Below, piece after piece: positions 9,555 to 20,863 of a DNA stretch of 64,000 bases. The DNA comes from Chiua virens. Lineage: Eukaryota > Basidiomycota > Agaricomycetes > Boletales > Boletaceae. The stretch spans positions 212,508 through 276,507 of the forward strand of contig JAHNUO010000034.1 in the NCBI GenBank assembly GCA_019787685.1, given 5' to 3'. Every line of letters starts with the position of its first letter. The first letter of the stretch is position 1. Position numbers and translations under genes: made by a program. Below the pieces are notes generated by a model. That model did not search any database. It had not been told where the DNA came from and saw only the letters and a program-made list of their open reading frames with translations.

Positions 9555-11776
9555 TTACAACAAGTGCCGACGCGCAGCGTTGTCGGGTTCGTATCCCACG
9601 CTGCGGCTCCGCGCGCCGTTCTTGCGGACCATCGGGATTGGTGTCGTGCTAGGTTCGCGAAGGAACCTACCAGCTCCAGAAGACTCTCCGCGCCTCGACG
9701 ACGGGGAAGTTTCCCTGACACCGACTCGACGGGCAGGCCATGCAGACGACACCGGCGGTGTACTCTCAGCCCTTTTACTCCCGTTAGAATCGCCAGAATA
9801 GCGGGCACTTTGATTTTGTATCCTGCGCAAGTTCGCCATTGCAGGTTCAGACACACCGCTCAAGTGCGCAGTCACTTCTGCAATGGTGTTCAGGCCTAAC
9901 GCGAAAGCCCAGCGGGCGGTGTTATCCAATACATCCGTACTGGAATACGTTTCCCGTCCACGACTAGGCTCAGACGGAACTGTGGAAGCCCCAAGAGAAG
10001 GGGCAAAACGGTCAGTTAGTCGTAAATCTGCCTTTCTCATGGTTCGGCCACGTTCAACTGAGAACGTAGGCGAGATGGGAGCCGAACCACCAATATCGAG
10101 GGGTGGAGGTGAGGACACGGCTGATGAAGAGCTTAATAGAGAGTGCCCGACATCGACACACGCTGCCGGAAGGGGCAGATGTGTGGTGTGAGGTCTAGAT
10201 ACACTCTGGCTCGTACTTCGAGTCGACAGGGAACTTGAAGTTGTTACAGAAGTACGGGAAAGCGACCTGTGAGAACGAGAAGGCGGATCAAGGGTAGATT
10301 GATGGTCGGGAGAACGTGATCGTCTGAGAGAACGAGACCTTGATGGAGAAGGTCGACGGCAATCTATGAACTCAAATTCGTCCGGATGAGGTACAGAAGA
10401 CGGGTCCTCATCTTGTCCCCAACCAATGTCCCATGCCATCTCATCCACCATCGCGATGGTCCAGCGGCGCCGTACCTCACGTTCAAGACATCCCTTCAAC
10501 ACGCGCTCTGCTCCACGACCGATATCGCATGGCATATCATACACGCCTGGAAAGAATGCATAAGTGGGCGGGGGACGAAGATACCATATTACTCACCATG
10601 AAGAATTTTCATTGTTAGCCGAGGCTCGAACGGGTCAGAAAATGGAAGTCGACCCGTGAGCAATGCATATAACAGACACCCTAACGCCCACATATCCTGT
10701 GCGGGATTGGCGCCATGATGCCTGCCAGGTTTCTGAGGGGATAGCAGCTCTGGAGCAGCATACGGGAGGGAACCCGGTTGAAATGCATGAGCGGGATGGA
10801 CGGGAGCTGGGGTATTATTGTCGCCAATGGGTGTGGATGTGCGATGGCGGCGAGGAATACGCAAGATGGATGCAGCGTGTGGGTGCAATGAGGCTTTTGG
10901 TTTGCGGATGGTGTGATGGATGGTGGAGCGATGGCGGTGAATGACAGAGCTGTCCTGGGGTGGATCCAAGCGGTCGTCGTCGTCACACTCGCCGATTTCG
11001 CGGGCGAGACCAAAGTCGCAAATGCGACATACGCCCATTTCGTCCACAAGGACGTTTTCAAGTTTGATGTCTCTGTGGACATAACCTGCGACTTCGTGTA
11101 GGTATCGCACGCCTCGGACGACTTGGCGGAACATCATGCCAGCATCGTCTGGAGGTAGAGCGGGAGTACCATCACGCTTGAGGATATCGTAAAGGGAGCC
11201 GGCCGGGCAGAAGAGAGTGACATAGTTATCGGCATAGGAAGTGTGCTCGACGGAAAAAAGGGGGAGGATATGTTCGTGGCTGAGAGAGGACCATATTTCG
11301 GTCTCGTGGTTGAGACGTTTCCTGGCGAGAGAAGGATGGGATTGCTTTTCTACGTCTGCACGTCGCACGATCTTGATGGCAACGATACCACCTGATGGGG
11401 AGAAGGCACGTCTGATGGTGGAAAAGCCACCGCGGCCGATGACCGGGCCTAATACATAGCCGGCGACGGTCTGGCCTTCGTCATCTGGGAGATGAGTGGG
11501 CTGTTGGGGAAGAGAGAAGGCGGAGAGAAAGAGTGCTGCGGGGGATAAGTGAGACTCGTCTGTGTGTGAAAGTGGATTGGATGGGGAAGTAGAAGCCAAT
11601 TTTTGAGAGGCTTGCTGATCAAGATCTGGATGCGAAGGACCAGGTTGAGGTGAGATGTAGAAATCGGTAGAGGCTTGAGAAGCGCTGGATGCTCCCCAAG
11701 AGTGCGCGAGTCTGTCCATGTCGACGGGCGGTGATGTGTGGAGGTCGACGGGTATGTGAGGTGTGAATGTGAGCAT
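9555..11776 (-). CDS. Serine/threonine protein kinase, CAMK-like fungal type
   Basis: Two exons, 11776-10597 and 10546-9555, joined by a 50-nt GTGAGT-AG intron that restores MKILHG|VYDMPCD. The first true ATG is at 11776; the reading frame also extends upstream without an ATG. About 60 N-terminal residues are low in complexity. The kinase domain follows: glycine loop IGRGGFSTIRRA, lysine motif VAIKIVRR, catalytic VHRDIKLEN, CDFGLA, then a long basic His/Arg/Ser insert before LPYAAPEL, then DMWALGCLLYALLTGRLPF. The second exon ends the domain and adds about 290 residues rich in Ser, Arg and Pro, probably disordered and regulatory. The long insert before the APE motif is typical of a kinase group common in basidiomycetes; its substrates are unknown to me. 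All catalytic residues are present. Confidence 0.88.
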
Positions 11777-12115
11777 CGCAGTACTCAGTGAGGGATGAGA
11801 GAAAGATGGGAGCTGCGGGGAAAGGAGCCACGAGAAGAACACGACAATTAAAGCGTCATCAATTTATTTATCGTGGGAATCGTTTACCGTTTTGACTCCG
11901 TGGAAGACGCACGCCAAGTAACCAACACACCGCATGTCCGTAAATGGGACATCGTGACCTTCCCCGACTGTGTCCGAAAACAACATCATCAATACGAAGG
12001 GCTCAAGAAATGATCATGCTACAGTGACGACGGATGTGCAGTATTGACAATTAGCATCGATCTCGGCATGTTTTATTTTAGACCCGACGTGTTCGCTCTG
12101 CAAGCGAATAACGAG
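11777..12115. other. Upstream region of the kinase gene
   Basis: Contains the 5' flank of the kinase gene. Nothing else recognised. Confidence 0.4.
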
Positions 12116-12469
12116 TCACGCCGGAGCTTCCAGAACTGGGCGGCAAACGTGTACATACGTCATATTTCCCTCCTGCGGAACGGCGTTCGAACTGTCCTCC
12201 GTCCCGAACTCAATCATACCCTCTTCTTTTGAGGCGGCTGACGGATGCTCGATGATATTACGCCAAGTTGCCGGCCCAAATACACCATACAGCCGCACAT
12301 TCCCAGGTCTGGGTGCAACTTGAAACATACACTTCGTATTCTGCTCAAACGACGGCATCGGATAACGCTCCTTTTTCCAGATCCCAAGCACGACGGCATC
12401 AAGTTCCATCTTCACACCAACACAATCGAAACCATAGTATCGACCCCCGACTGAAACCATACCAGTCAA
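12116..12469 (-). CDS. Small hypothetical protein, start uncertain
   Basis: A 117-residue open frame on the minus strand with normal-looking composition, containing GRYYGFDCVGVKMELDAVVL, LGIWKKERYPMPSFEQN and RLYGVFGPATW. No family was recognised, and no signal peptide or membrane segment is obvious. It could be one exon of a longer gene: just upstream on the same strand lies ATG GAT CAC GAT CAC (near 12510), but I could not splice it in convincingly. The opposite strand is also partly open here, so coding status is not certain. Confidence 0.35.
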   Translation of the reverse strand: MTGMVSVGGRYYGFDCVGVKMELDAVVLGIWKKERYPMPSFEQNTKCMFQVAPRPGNVRLYGVFGPATWRNIIEHPSAASKEEGMIEFGTEDSSNAVPQEGNMTYVHVCRPVLEAPA

Positions 12470-15400
12470 AACCTTACACCGTCGTGCCGTGATCGTGATC
12501 CATGAACTGTCACAGCGTGTGTTTGTCCTCTCCTTTGGACATATATGATATCAGGTTGTACGAGTCTAGGTCCCTCTATCGACTCCAAGGTCCGGCCGAT
12601 CTTGATATCTACTCAAGCTTGCAAATCTCACACTAGTCTATAGCTTCCTTGGGTCATCACCTTGTCAAGAGATATATACTACCTCCGTCCGTTTGCGACC
12701 GACCTCCCAAGCTCGGCACCAGAACAAATACAAGCGTTCCCAACTCAATCCTGAGCAACGTCGAGCATCGACGCCATCCAGACAAGAAAACTTCGCGGAA
12801 ACCTATGTAGGAACTTACCCAGATTTGCATTCAAGTTTCAGCTGTCATAACTAGATTCCGATCCTCAAGACTTCTCGTCCCACGGTTTACTATTCGGATG
12901 CAGTCCCACGATTTGTAACTTGCTCTGCCATGATCCGCCTATTTTCGCAAACATGTCAGTGGCTTGAGTCTCATGACCATGATCTCGAACATCGATTCTG
13001 GGTGATTGTCGACCACCTGTTTGGATTATACGATCGTCACTCTACTTGCCGCTCGCACCTGATATGTACGTCTGACGCTCACGACTGGGTGGTAAATCGA
13101 GCAGTGACTTGGCATTTTCAGAGGAAAGGCTCGTTTGATGGAATGCCTACTCGCCGGGATGGCCCCTTCCGACCACGTCCGTAGCCCCTGTTTGACCCTG
13201 CAACCAATTTCCGATACGCGTACGCCCTCTTCCTAAACCTCACACCCATTGCGTCGACAACGAGGGACCCCGGTTCGTCCCTACATACCTTTCGGGGCGG
13301 GCGGGCGGGCGGGCTAATGCCTCAACCTGATTCCCGTCGCACGTTCTCCAGGTCACTCGATGTACGGCTATCCATTCCTCCTCGGACAAGCATCCGACGC
13401 CCCCATTTCGTCGTGCCATTCATTCTTCTAAACCGATTTCCGACGGTATCTGACTTGCGCGAATCTCATGCCCAGGCCGTACCCACGTATTTCCAGCAGA
13501 TGATCGCACCCATATTTATTGATCCAACGCAACCCAGACACGTTTCCGCCATACTCAAACACCCATCAGAAAGGGGTATAACTCTGCGCAACACCTCTTC
13601 GCGCCAACATCCACCAACCATGCTGTATCAACGGCTCTGGATCTAATCGCAGCTTTTAATAAGCTATCGGTACCAGACGGCTAATCAAAAATGCCAGCGT
13701 CAGCGCAACTCTTCTTCACTCCAAAATTCGCCAACCGTATCATGTCAATCACGGCGTATAGTAGGATCAGACGGCTGGTTTGACACACCACACCTGACAG
13801 ACGTGATCAATTCAGTTATTTTAGGGTGACATGATATCTCACGCCTACATGCAGTTCTTCTGTCTTATTTTTCAAATCCTCTGTCGCATCGACCGTGTCG
13901 TGCCACCAGGCTCTCCATCACGCAGGACTCGCTCAGAGTATGGCACGATTAGTCATCGGGACCAGACGGCCCCCGGCCTTGACAGCATCTGTTTGGCGTA
14001 CCCTCGATGATCTCGCTTGGCCGACGACCGCACGCGTCGACTCCTTTGGGCCATCACTCGCTGCCATATCTTACCATCTGATGTGATCCTACCAGTTCTT
14101 CCGCAGAAAGCGCCTCCCCTTTTTCCAATCGAGACGATGAATGAAACGTTGCTCCCCCTCTCAAGCCCCGAGTGTCCATCATGACACGTCGCGTTTGACC
14201 AACGCTCGTTTACTTGGCGCAACAGGCGTTCGAGTTCATTCGTCTGCCCACATCGAGCCCGAGTTTGAGCCCGAGCATCTCGATCCTCCCCTCGACCAAC
14301 GACCCACTCAACAAAAACCGATCGCAGTCACGCCACATCCTAATCAGAATCATCAACGTCGGCGGTCCCGCGGATCCTATCGCGACGACGCAGCGATCAA
14401 GGCGTCCAGAGCCTGGTATCTTGTCCGGTTTCTCAACACATGCCTTTCGGGCAACGGCCAAGTTCCGTCCGTACTATCACCGTGTGTGCTCCCCAAGCGT
14501 CTCGACTCGGCTTCGTCGGAGAGGCGTCCTCCTGCCCCGGTTCCCGAGGCATTTTCTTTAGGAAACGGGCCTTCCGTCCGTACCGTGAACGCCACTTTTG
14601 GATATTCACGACCGGCACATCGGCCCGCGTACGCGCCGTTCTCGAAACCTGGGGCGCGTTCAGGGTGCCTCGGCCGGCCTTGAGACTATGTGACGGTGGT
14701 CAGACGAACATCACGTTAACCCGGGGCTTTTATGGCAGCATCGACGGTCGTGTCGGCTAGCTCGTGTATGCGCGGATGGACCACGCAATCGGCGGAGCGC
14801 ACTCGTCGAGCTGTGAAGCACCGTGCCACGTCGCTGGCACGTCCTCGACTCGGGGTAGCATATTTGTATCCTGACGTCAAGTGCCGGCAACCCATCTTTG
14901 ACGCGCACTCGTGGCAGCGTCTGTGGTCGCTTCGCCTGGATGGCGCACTCAAGTTGAACTGGATCCGATCGATCCAGGCTGACATCGGCTAACCGGAGAC
15001 TGTTCCAAGCGCTTCGTCGTGCCATCCTATCGCGTCTCCGGTTCGGACGTGGTATCGCACCGATCCCGCTGCGACGCGTCTCTCGGTGTTTTATGTTCGC
15101 ATTCCGCATGGTTCCAGAGACGAACCCTGAAAAGACACCAGGATGACGTGGATCCGAGACGGATATCCGACCCCAATAATACTGCCAAATCGTCAGCAGA
15201 AGACACAAGAGCCCAGCCCCACAGACGAGACACTCCAACGACTAATTCGATAACGCTTCAAGTGACGTGGCACGTTTGAAACACGGAGCACGGGAAAAAG
15301 GATATCAGTTTGTACGTCCTTGAACCTGGGCCTCTAACCACACCTCCAGTTTCTTACGACGATACCATGTCCATGTTGTCTGTATATATCGCATTGATCC

Positions 15401-15773
15401 AGAGAAGAACAAAAATAAAAATGTTCTTCAGGGTATGCTTATTAGAACAGAATGAACAAAAAAAAAACGAACGTATGCTGTGCTCATTTCAAGAGGACAG
15501 GTCAGCAGGGGCATGTTGCGTGTCCATAACGTCCATCATCAACTCGGATCTTGAAACAAGGGGCAATCCAAAGTAAGAGGAGAAAAAAAGGTAGCAAAAA
15601 GCTATATCTGCAAAAGATAAGGGCAAACTAGTGGAGGGCGCATCTCGTGCGTGATAGGAGAGAAAAAAAGAATCTATTAGCGTGCTGGTATTCATATACG
15701 CAAGCCGAGGCGAGCACAACTGATCATCGCGCGCGATGTGAGTCCATCCACCGTCTGCCAATCTCCCCCTCCA
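12470..15773. other. 3.3 kb GC-rich stretch with no recognisable gene
   Basis: Many frames are open on both strands because of high GC, but none has a recognisable motif, consistent splice sites or a clear ATG; the longest (minus 15238-14711) begins without ATG. A (GGGC)n tract lies at about 13294-13314. The right end near 15310-15770 is AT-richer and probably includes the 3' flank of ROT1. Confidence 0.45.
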
Positions 15774-16627
15774 TCAAAGCAGCGACGAGAGCAACCCGAG
15801 CCCGGCAACGAGTGAACACACGCCTGTCACCCTTGATATACCCCAACTGCGCTCACCGGCGTTCGCAAGGCGCACCTCTGAATTCTTGGTCGACGACGAT
15901 GACGACGCTGTCGACACGTTCCTCAACAGCTGGGTAGGCAACATTTCCGGGGATGCTGTGAGCTGCCACATGGGTGGCAACGGCGAGCCATCCCATTGAT
16001 ACATCTGTAGGGTATACCCCCGTGTGACATCGGTGTAGATATTCCAGAGTTGGTATAGTTCGGTATCGTTGTAGGATTCGATGAAATTCGATACGGGGGC
16101 GCAGGGGTCTTGTATTTGCTGATAGCCGTCGCCAAAGGGGGTGAGGATGATGGAACCGTTGGAGACGAGGTCGTAGGTGCCGTGACACCAGTTCATGACG
16201 CCAGTGATGCAGTTGGGTAGGGTACCTGGCGAGGGATGAGCATGCAAGAGAGGCATGAGATAGGAAGGAGTGCGCTACCGTTCCCCGTCATCCGGTACCG
16301 TGCTACTTCGTAGTAACCATCCGAGGAACTGTAGAGCGACATTTTAGCCACACGACGAGGTCTGCGCATCCAACTTACAAGGAATAGGATATACCGGTAG
16401 TTGGTGGGTATATGAAAGATTCGTTGGCGGGTTGTGCAAAGCCCTGTTTGGAATGAGGTGACGAAAAGGAGGAGAAGGGCAAGACTGACAGGGCCCGTGA
16501 CGACGTTTTGGCTTCCTGAAGACCAAGTACCGATGATTGTGGTTACGTTGTGCTGAGAGTCGTATACGATGGTCTGACCAAGAGCAGGGATTGCGAGAAG
16601 GAGAGAAAGGAGAGAAAGGACGAACAT
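15774..16627 (-). CDS. ROT1: Rot1-like ER chaperone / cell-wall protein
   Basis: Exons 16627-16490, 16443-16379, 16328-16279 and 16225-15774 give 234 residues. Rot1 is an ER membrane protein that acts as a chaperone and is needed for beta-1,6-glucan and normal cell wall in yeast. Seen here: an N-terminal signal peptide (FVLSLLSLLLAIPALGQ), then the family core GTWSSGSQNVVTGPGF, YPPTTGISYSFSSDGYYEVA, YRMTGNGTLPNCITG, NWCHGTYDLVSNGSI and LTPFGDGYQQIQDPC, and a hydrophobic C-terminal anchor (VCSLVAGLGLLSSLL). Several Asn-X-Ser/Thr sites fit a lumenal protein. ATG 16627 was chosen because it starts the signal peptide; the frame extends further upstream without that logic. It lies tail-to-head with PRE7 on the same strand. 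Confidence 0.93.
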
Positions 16628-16929
16628 CGAGGACGAGTTGGGGGTCAGGCCAGGCCAGGAAGAGGCGGACACTTGGCAACGACCAAGGTGATGAGAAGGA
16701 CTGTGTTTGTATTTGTTTATAGTTCCCTTGTTTTTCAGTCTGTTGCATTTCTGTCCAGCCTGCGGATCCACTTTTTATTCACATCATCTCCACGGTGATG
16801 AGACTCATCGTGGGGGATTTACTCGCCAACGTTGAGATCAACAACGGCGCTAATCAGTGTCGAGTAGGTTGCGCAGCTGCAGCCAGCGTAATGAAAAGCG
16901 GAGTCTATTCGGTGCATTGAATTACATGG

Positions 16930-17952
16930 TCAATCCTTCTTCAGATCTCTTTGCACGACAAACACGCGTTCCCCATCCTCCGTCACTGTGAGCTCTTGCA
17001 AACCTCGGATGCTCTCCAATCCTTGCACACCCCGGCCCTTGGCAAGCACGATATACATTTCGAGGCCATCACCGACCTATCATGATAAAATTAGCACTGG
17101 GGTAGGCCAAAAATCAGGGACAATGACCTCGATGTGGCGCTCCGTGGCGCTCGTGAATGAGTCAATGACAATCGCTAAAACCGTCGGGAGAGGCAAGTGT
17201 GCTGGATGCGACGTGCCCGGTGCGGGTTGCTGGTTCTTGAAGTAAATCTGTATCGTTTTGGCGTCAAAAATCAGGGTAATATGCATATCGGTGAAGAATC
17301 GGAGATGTGCATGGGATTGTACATGCCTGATTGTCCAAGAACGGTTGCAGTAGCGATTGTGCAGACCCAGCCGCACGGCATGCCTCACGCTCGTATGAAC
17401 CAACCGGATCGAAGGAGTAGACCGCGCCAGTACCTATGTTTCATGCGATAAGAGGATATTCAAGAGAACATTTGTTGACGAACCGTCTTCTTCGATGCCA
17501 CCTAGGATGTTGTACACGTAATAGGGAAAGAATCGTCGACCATAGAGCATTGTCTGAATCAGCCGTGCGATTGCACGGAGGGGCATATCTTTTGAGTGGG
17601 CATGGCGATACCACTAGAGAGCATAAGGTGAGGACACGCTGGCGGATCAGGGACGTGTACGGACCTCGAGACGCTGCTTTACTTTCTTGACAAACATGTT
17701 TCCGTCTGCTGAAAAGCCATTCACGGCGAGGACAGCACGATCAGTCCTGTCGGGGGAGTGAATCGCGATAGACGATAGACAGTAAAGTGACGCGTACAAT
17801 CGAAAGACCTTTGGTGCATATCGCGTCTGGATGCTAAAACCCTCGCTCTGCCTCGTGTCGCCTGCAATGACGGCAAAGTCAGCGCCAGCAATGGCGAGAA
17901 TGGTACCGCCATTTTCAGTGTAGGGATTGAATTGTCGTTGGGTGGGGTCCAT
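16930..17952 (-). CDS. PRE7: 20S proteasome subunit beta-6 (Pre7 type)
   Basis: Six exons (17952-17798, 17746-17665, 17613-17484, 17433-17327, 17247-17128, 17076-16930) give 246 residues, the usual length. Non-catalytic beta subunit of the 20S core. Motifs: [100 protein letters not shown] and [20 protein letters not shown]. The true ATG is at 17952. The intron after 17327 has a GC donor (GCATGT) rather than GT. The gene lies between ROT1 and a poorly resolved small reading frame on the same strand. Confidence 0.96.
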
Positions 17953-17982
17953 CGTGATCACTTCAATTCCTAATGGGCCGCG

Positions 17983-18390
17983 TCATATCTCTAACACACG
18001 TCGGAGTTTCAATCTCACAGTTACTCCGAGCATGTTGCCTTTTTCGGTATCTTCATTGCCGATGACTCTCCGCTGGTCTTTCCTCGGAAAATAAATAATC
18101 ACACCTAGTGAGATCATCCCCATTCCACCCAGTGTAACAAATATTCTGCCGTGCTTGATTAGGTCTTCGAGCGTAGTGTCTCGTCTCGCATCAGGCGATT
18201 GTGCCACAGGTCGGGTTCCCCCTCTGACGTGACCTTTCTCGTCTTGTAACCGTCGTCATCTTCCTGCCAAGGTTTCTCTCCTCTGACGTGAGAGCTCCGG
18301 AGTTTCTCCTGTGCTAGTCCGCAATCCTCTGTCAAGATCTAGCTCTGAAGGGCCATCGCCATCATAGTCACGGGCCCATCAATCAGTACG
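17983..18390 (-). other. Possible small membrane-protein gene, frames broken
   Basis: On the minus strand a 74-residue open segment (18207-17983) contains one clear hydrophobic helix (FVTLGGMGMISLGVIIYF) after RRDTTLEDLIKHGRI, then a charged tail. It has no ATG of its own. Upstream, another coding-like stretch (about 18390-18265, LDLDRGLRTSTGETPE) is in the same frame but is cut by a TGA near 18258. Either an unrecognised intron joins them or the gene is damaged. I do not recognise a family. Confidence 0.3.
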
Positions 18391-18399
18391 TTCGCACAA

Positions 18400-19452
18400 A
18401 CAGACAATCTTCGTATCCCAACCTTTGGACCGTACACGTGTTTATTCTCTTTATCCTGCCAAATTGAAAAAACCCGGTGTCGGTTCGAAGCGTGTACACA
18501 TGGCAGTCATGCGAGACGAAACGAGAGCTGACGAGAGGTGTGAGTAACTCCCTGATATTACCCACCCCGAAATGTCACTCCTAGCTCAATCGCTTGTCCG
18601 TATCATAGACCTGTGCTGCAACCCACCAGTCCGGCGTGAACAACGCCTTCACAGCCGAAAAAATGTGACTAGCACTCGTCGACAGCACCCCTAATTGATG
18701 AATACAACGTGGATACGTTGCGCAAGGGTATTTTAATGCTTACGCAGGAATGCTCATACCGACTGTTTCCTCTGTCGGTAGAGGTGAACATCAAGTTGGC
18801 GCGTGTGAGGTACCTGCGGAAACAACGATGCCCAGAAACAGATCGAAGCACGCTATAATACCTCGCATTGTCTCACGTGTAACGCGTAATGGACGAGATG
18901 TGCTAGAAACAATAAAACATTGGTCCATCACATCGATTCAACTCAGAGAGTTCTTGTGCGTCACAAGGTAGTGGTTTGCGGACATGTCTCTATCTTCCCG
19001 CTCCGCTCCCCACGAGATCCGAGTGTGTTATTCAACCAAGAACGCAGGATGTATGTATACATACATACATATTGGCATACACTAAGTAATACGCATTGGG
19101 CACGCCCAGCTTGAGTAGTTCGGGCCGAACGTGCCGTGATCCGACGGCGTAACTGCAGAGATATAGCTTCATGTCCGCTCTTTGGACGGGCAGTAAAGGG
19201 TACGAGAGACACAACGGCTGCATTCATATTTACTAGTAGCACAGACTTAAATATCGATGCAGCCGTTCCGTTGTGAGACACGTTTGTCCAAAGATCTAAC
19301 GCTGTGGCTGTGGTCTTGCCCCAACGTGACGATCTGACTCGACTATCGTGACTCTCAGTTCATAACGCCGGCCAGGCTTCGAATCGGTGGAGTCTTGGTC
19401 CATAATATGAGTGAGTCTTTAAATTCTCAATGCCCTCAGAGTCGAGTTAACA
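18400..19452. other. Intergenic region before HIS1
   Basis: No gene recognised. A short run of ATAC/ATGT repeats lies at about 19050-19075. The final few hundred bases should hold the HIS1 promoter. Confidence 0.45.
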
Positions 19453-20662
19453 ATGCCACTCCCAGACGTCGAAGCACTCAACGGTCGATTGCTTTTTGCA
19501 ATTCCGAAAAAAGGCAACTTTTTGATCGCATGACTCGATACACGTTGATCACCGTGAACAGGTAGACTGCACGAACGCTGCTTGCAATTACTTTCCGGTA
19601 CGCGATGCTCATCGTACAGGAACGCGATCGCTGATAAAATCCATTAGGTGCGGACATCCAGTTTCGCCGATCCAATCGTCTCGATGTGTGCCTCGTGATA
19701 AACCACCCGATTGCACTGTAAGCACACCCTGTGTTCGCTACCCCGCTCAGGCTGCTAAGCTACATGTCCTATTCCTATTTCTGAAGCGTGTTCCTTCCAG
19801 CTGGAGACATCCCCTCCTTCGTCGGCAATGGCAACGTCGATCTCGGCATTACTGGTCACGACGTCATCCTCGAAGCCAAAATGCAAGACAAGGTCACCGA
19901 AGTCCAGCGCCTCGCCTTTGGAAAATGTGCCTTGCAAGTCCAAGTGCCAGAACGCGGGCCGATCCATTCCGTACAGAATCTCGCCGGGAAACGCGTCGTC
20001 ACGAGCTTCGAAGTGCTCGCGGGCGAGTATTTCTCAAACTTGGACGACCAGTTGGCGCTCGTCGGCGAGCAGCGGACCAAGATTCAGTACATTGGGGGGA
20101 GCGTGGAGGCGGCGTGTGCGTTGGGACTGGCAGATGGGATCGGTGAGTCAGGATCGGCGGAAAAGGGGATACCGATGGCTGATGGATGATTATTTTACCT
20201 CTCAGTGGATCTCGTGGGTACGTATCAACGCCTCAAAGAATTCCCGATCTGGATTTGGATGACCTACACGCGAACACAGAGTCGGGTGATACCATGCGTG
20301 CGGCGGGACTGCATGCCGTCGCGACGGTTCTCGAGACGGAAGCGGTTCTGATCAAGTCCAACACGCCCTCGCGCGCTGATCATACACCTCTGATCAATCG
20401 CATCGCAAGCCGCATCGCAGGTGTGGTAGCCGCTGAGAAATACGTCGTGTGTTCGTACAATATTTCTCGAGATGCGTTGCCGGGTGCCGTTCAGATCACA
20501 CCTGGACGAAGGGGACCGACGATTAGTCCATTGGACGAGACTGATTGGGTAGATGTGAGTGCGATGGTGGAAAAGAAGGAAAGCGCGAGAGTGATGGACG
20601 AGTTGGTTGAGATCGGGGCAAAAGATATATTGATCTATAGTTTGAATAACTGCCGTGTGTGA
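19453..20662 (+). CDS. HIS1: ATP phosphoribosyltransferase
   Basis: Six exons: 19453-19513, 19562-19597, 19648-19717, 19787-20142, 20206-20217 and 20280-20662; 305 residues. Catalyses the first, feedback-regulated step of histidine synthesis (ATP + PRPP). Motifs: LLFAIPKKGRL at the start, NGNVDLGITGHDVI, G-RVVTSFEVLAGEYF, then GGSVEAACALGLADGIVDLV-ESGDTMRAAG (PRPP-binding region), and the C-terminal HisG regulatory domain ending NNCRV. Two structural oddities: the first intron begins GCAACT (a GC donor), and exon 5 is only 12 nt (20206-20217), carrying the end of the DLVE motif. All exons join in frame. TRP4 follows about 200 bp downstream on the same strand. Confidence 0.96.
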
Positions 20663-20863
20663 TCTATTCACCATGGCTTGTTTTACAATGGTCAGACCGT
20701 CCGCCGCTTGACCGTCACAATCAAAATGCTGTAATATCGATTACCACTCGGCATCCATATTATACTGATTATCCAGAATCAGGTAAGGCCGGCATGCTTT
20801 CATGTTGACGCTACACTCAAATAGCGGAGAGCTTCAAAGATATAGATTCCACCACCGACGGCT

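Noticed and set aside
9344..9899. Long frames on both strands overlapping the end of the kinase gene
   Set aside because: Shadows of the kinase second exon in other frames, caused by GC-rich codons.
12460..12515. Copper transporter start (MDHDHG-like)
   Set aside because: No methionine-rich continuation or membrane helices follow, and no intron joins it to the next open frame.
14140..15240. Frames of 115-180 residues in the GC-rich region
   Set aside because: Open on both strands at once, no motif, and the longest has no ATG; probably non-coding.
19045..19080. Telomere-like or satellite repeat
   Set aside because: Only a short ATAC/ATGT run; a simple sequence of no clear function.
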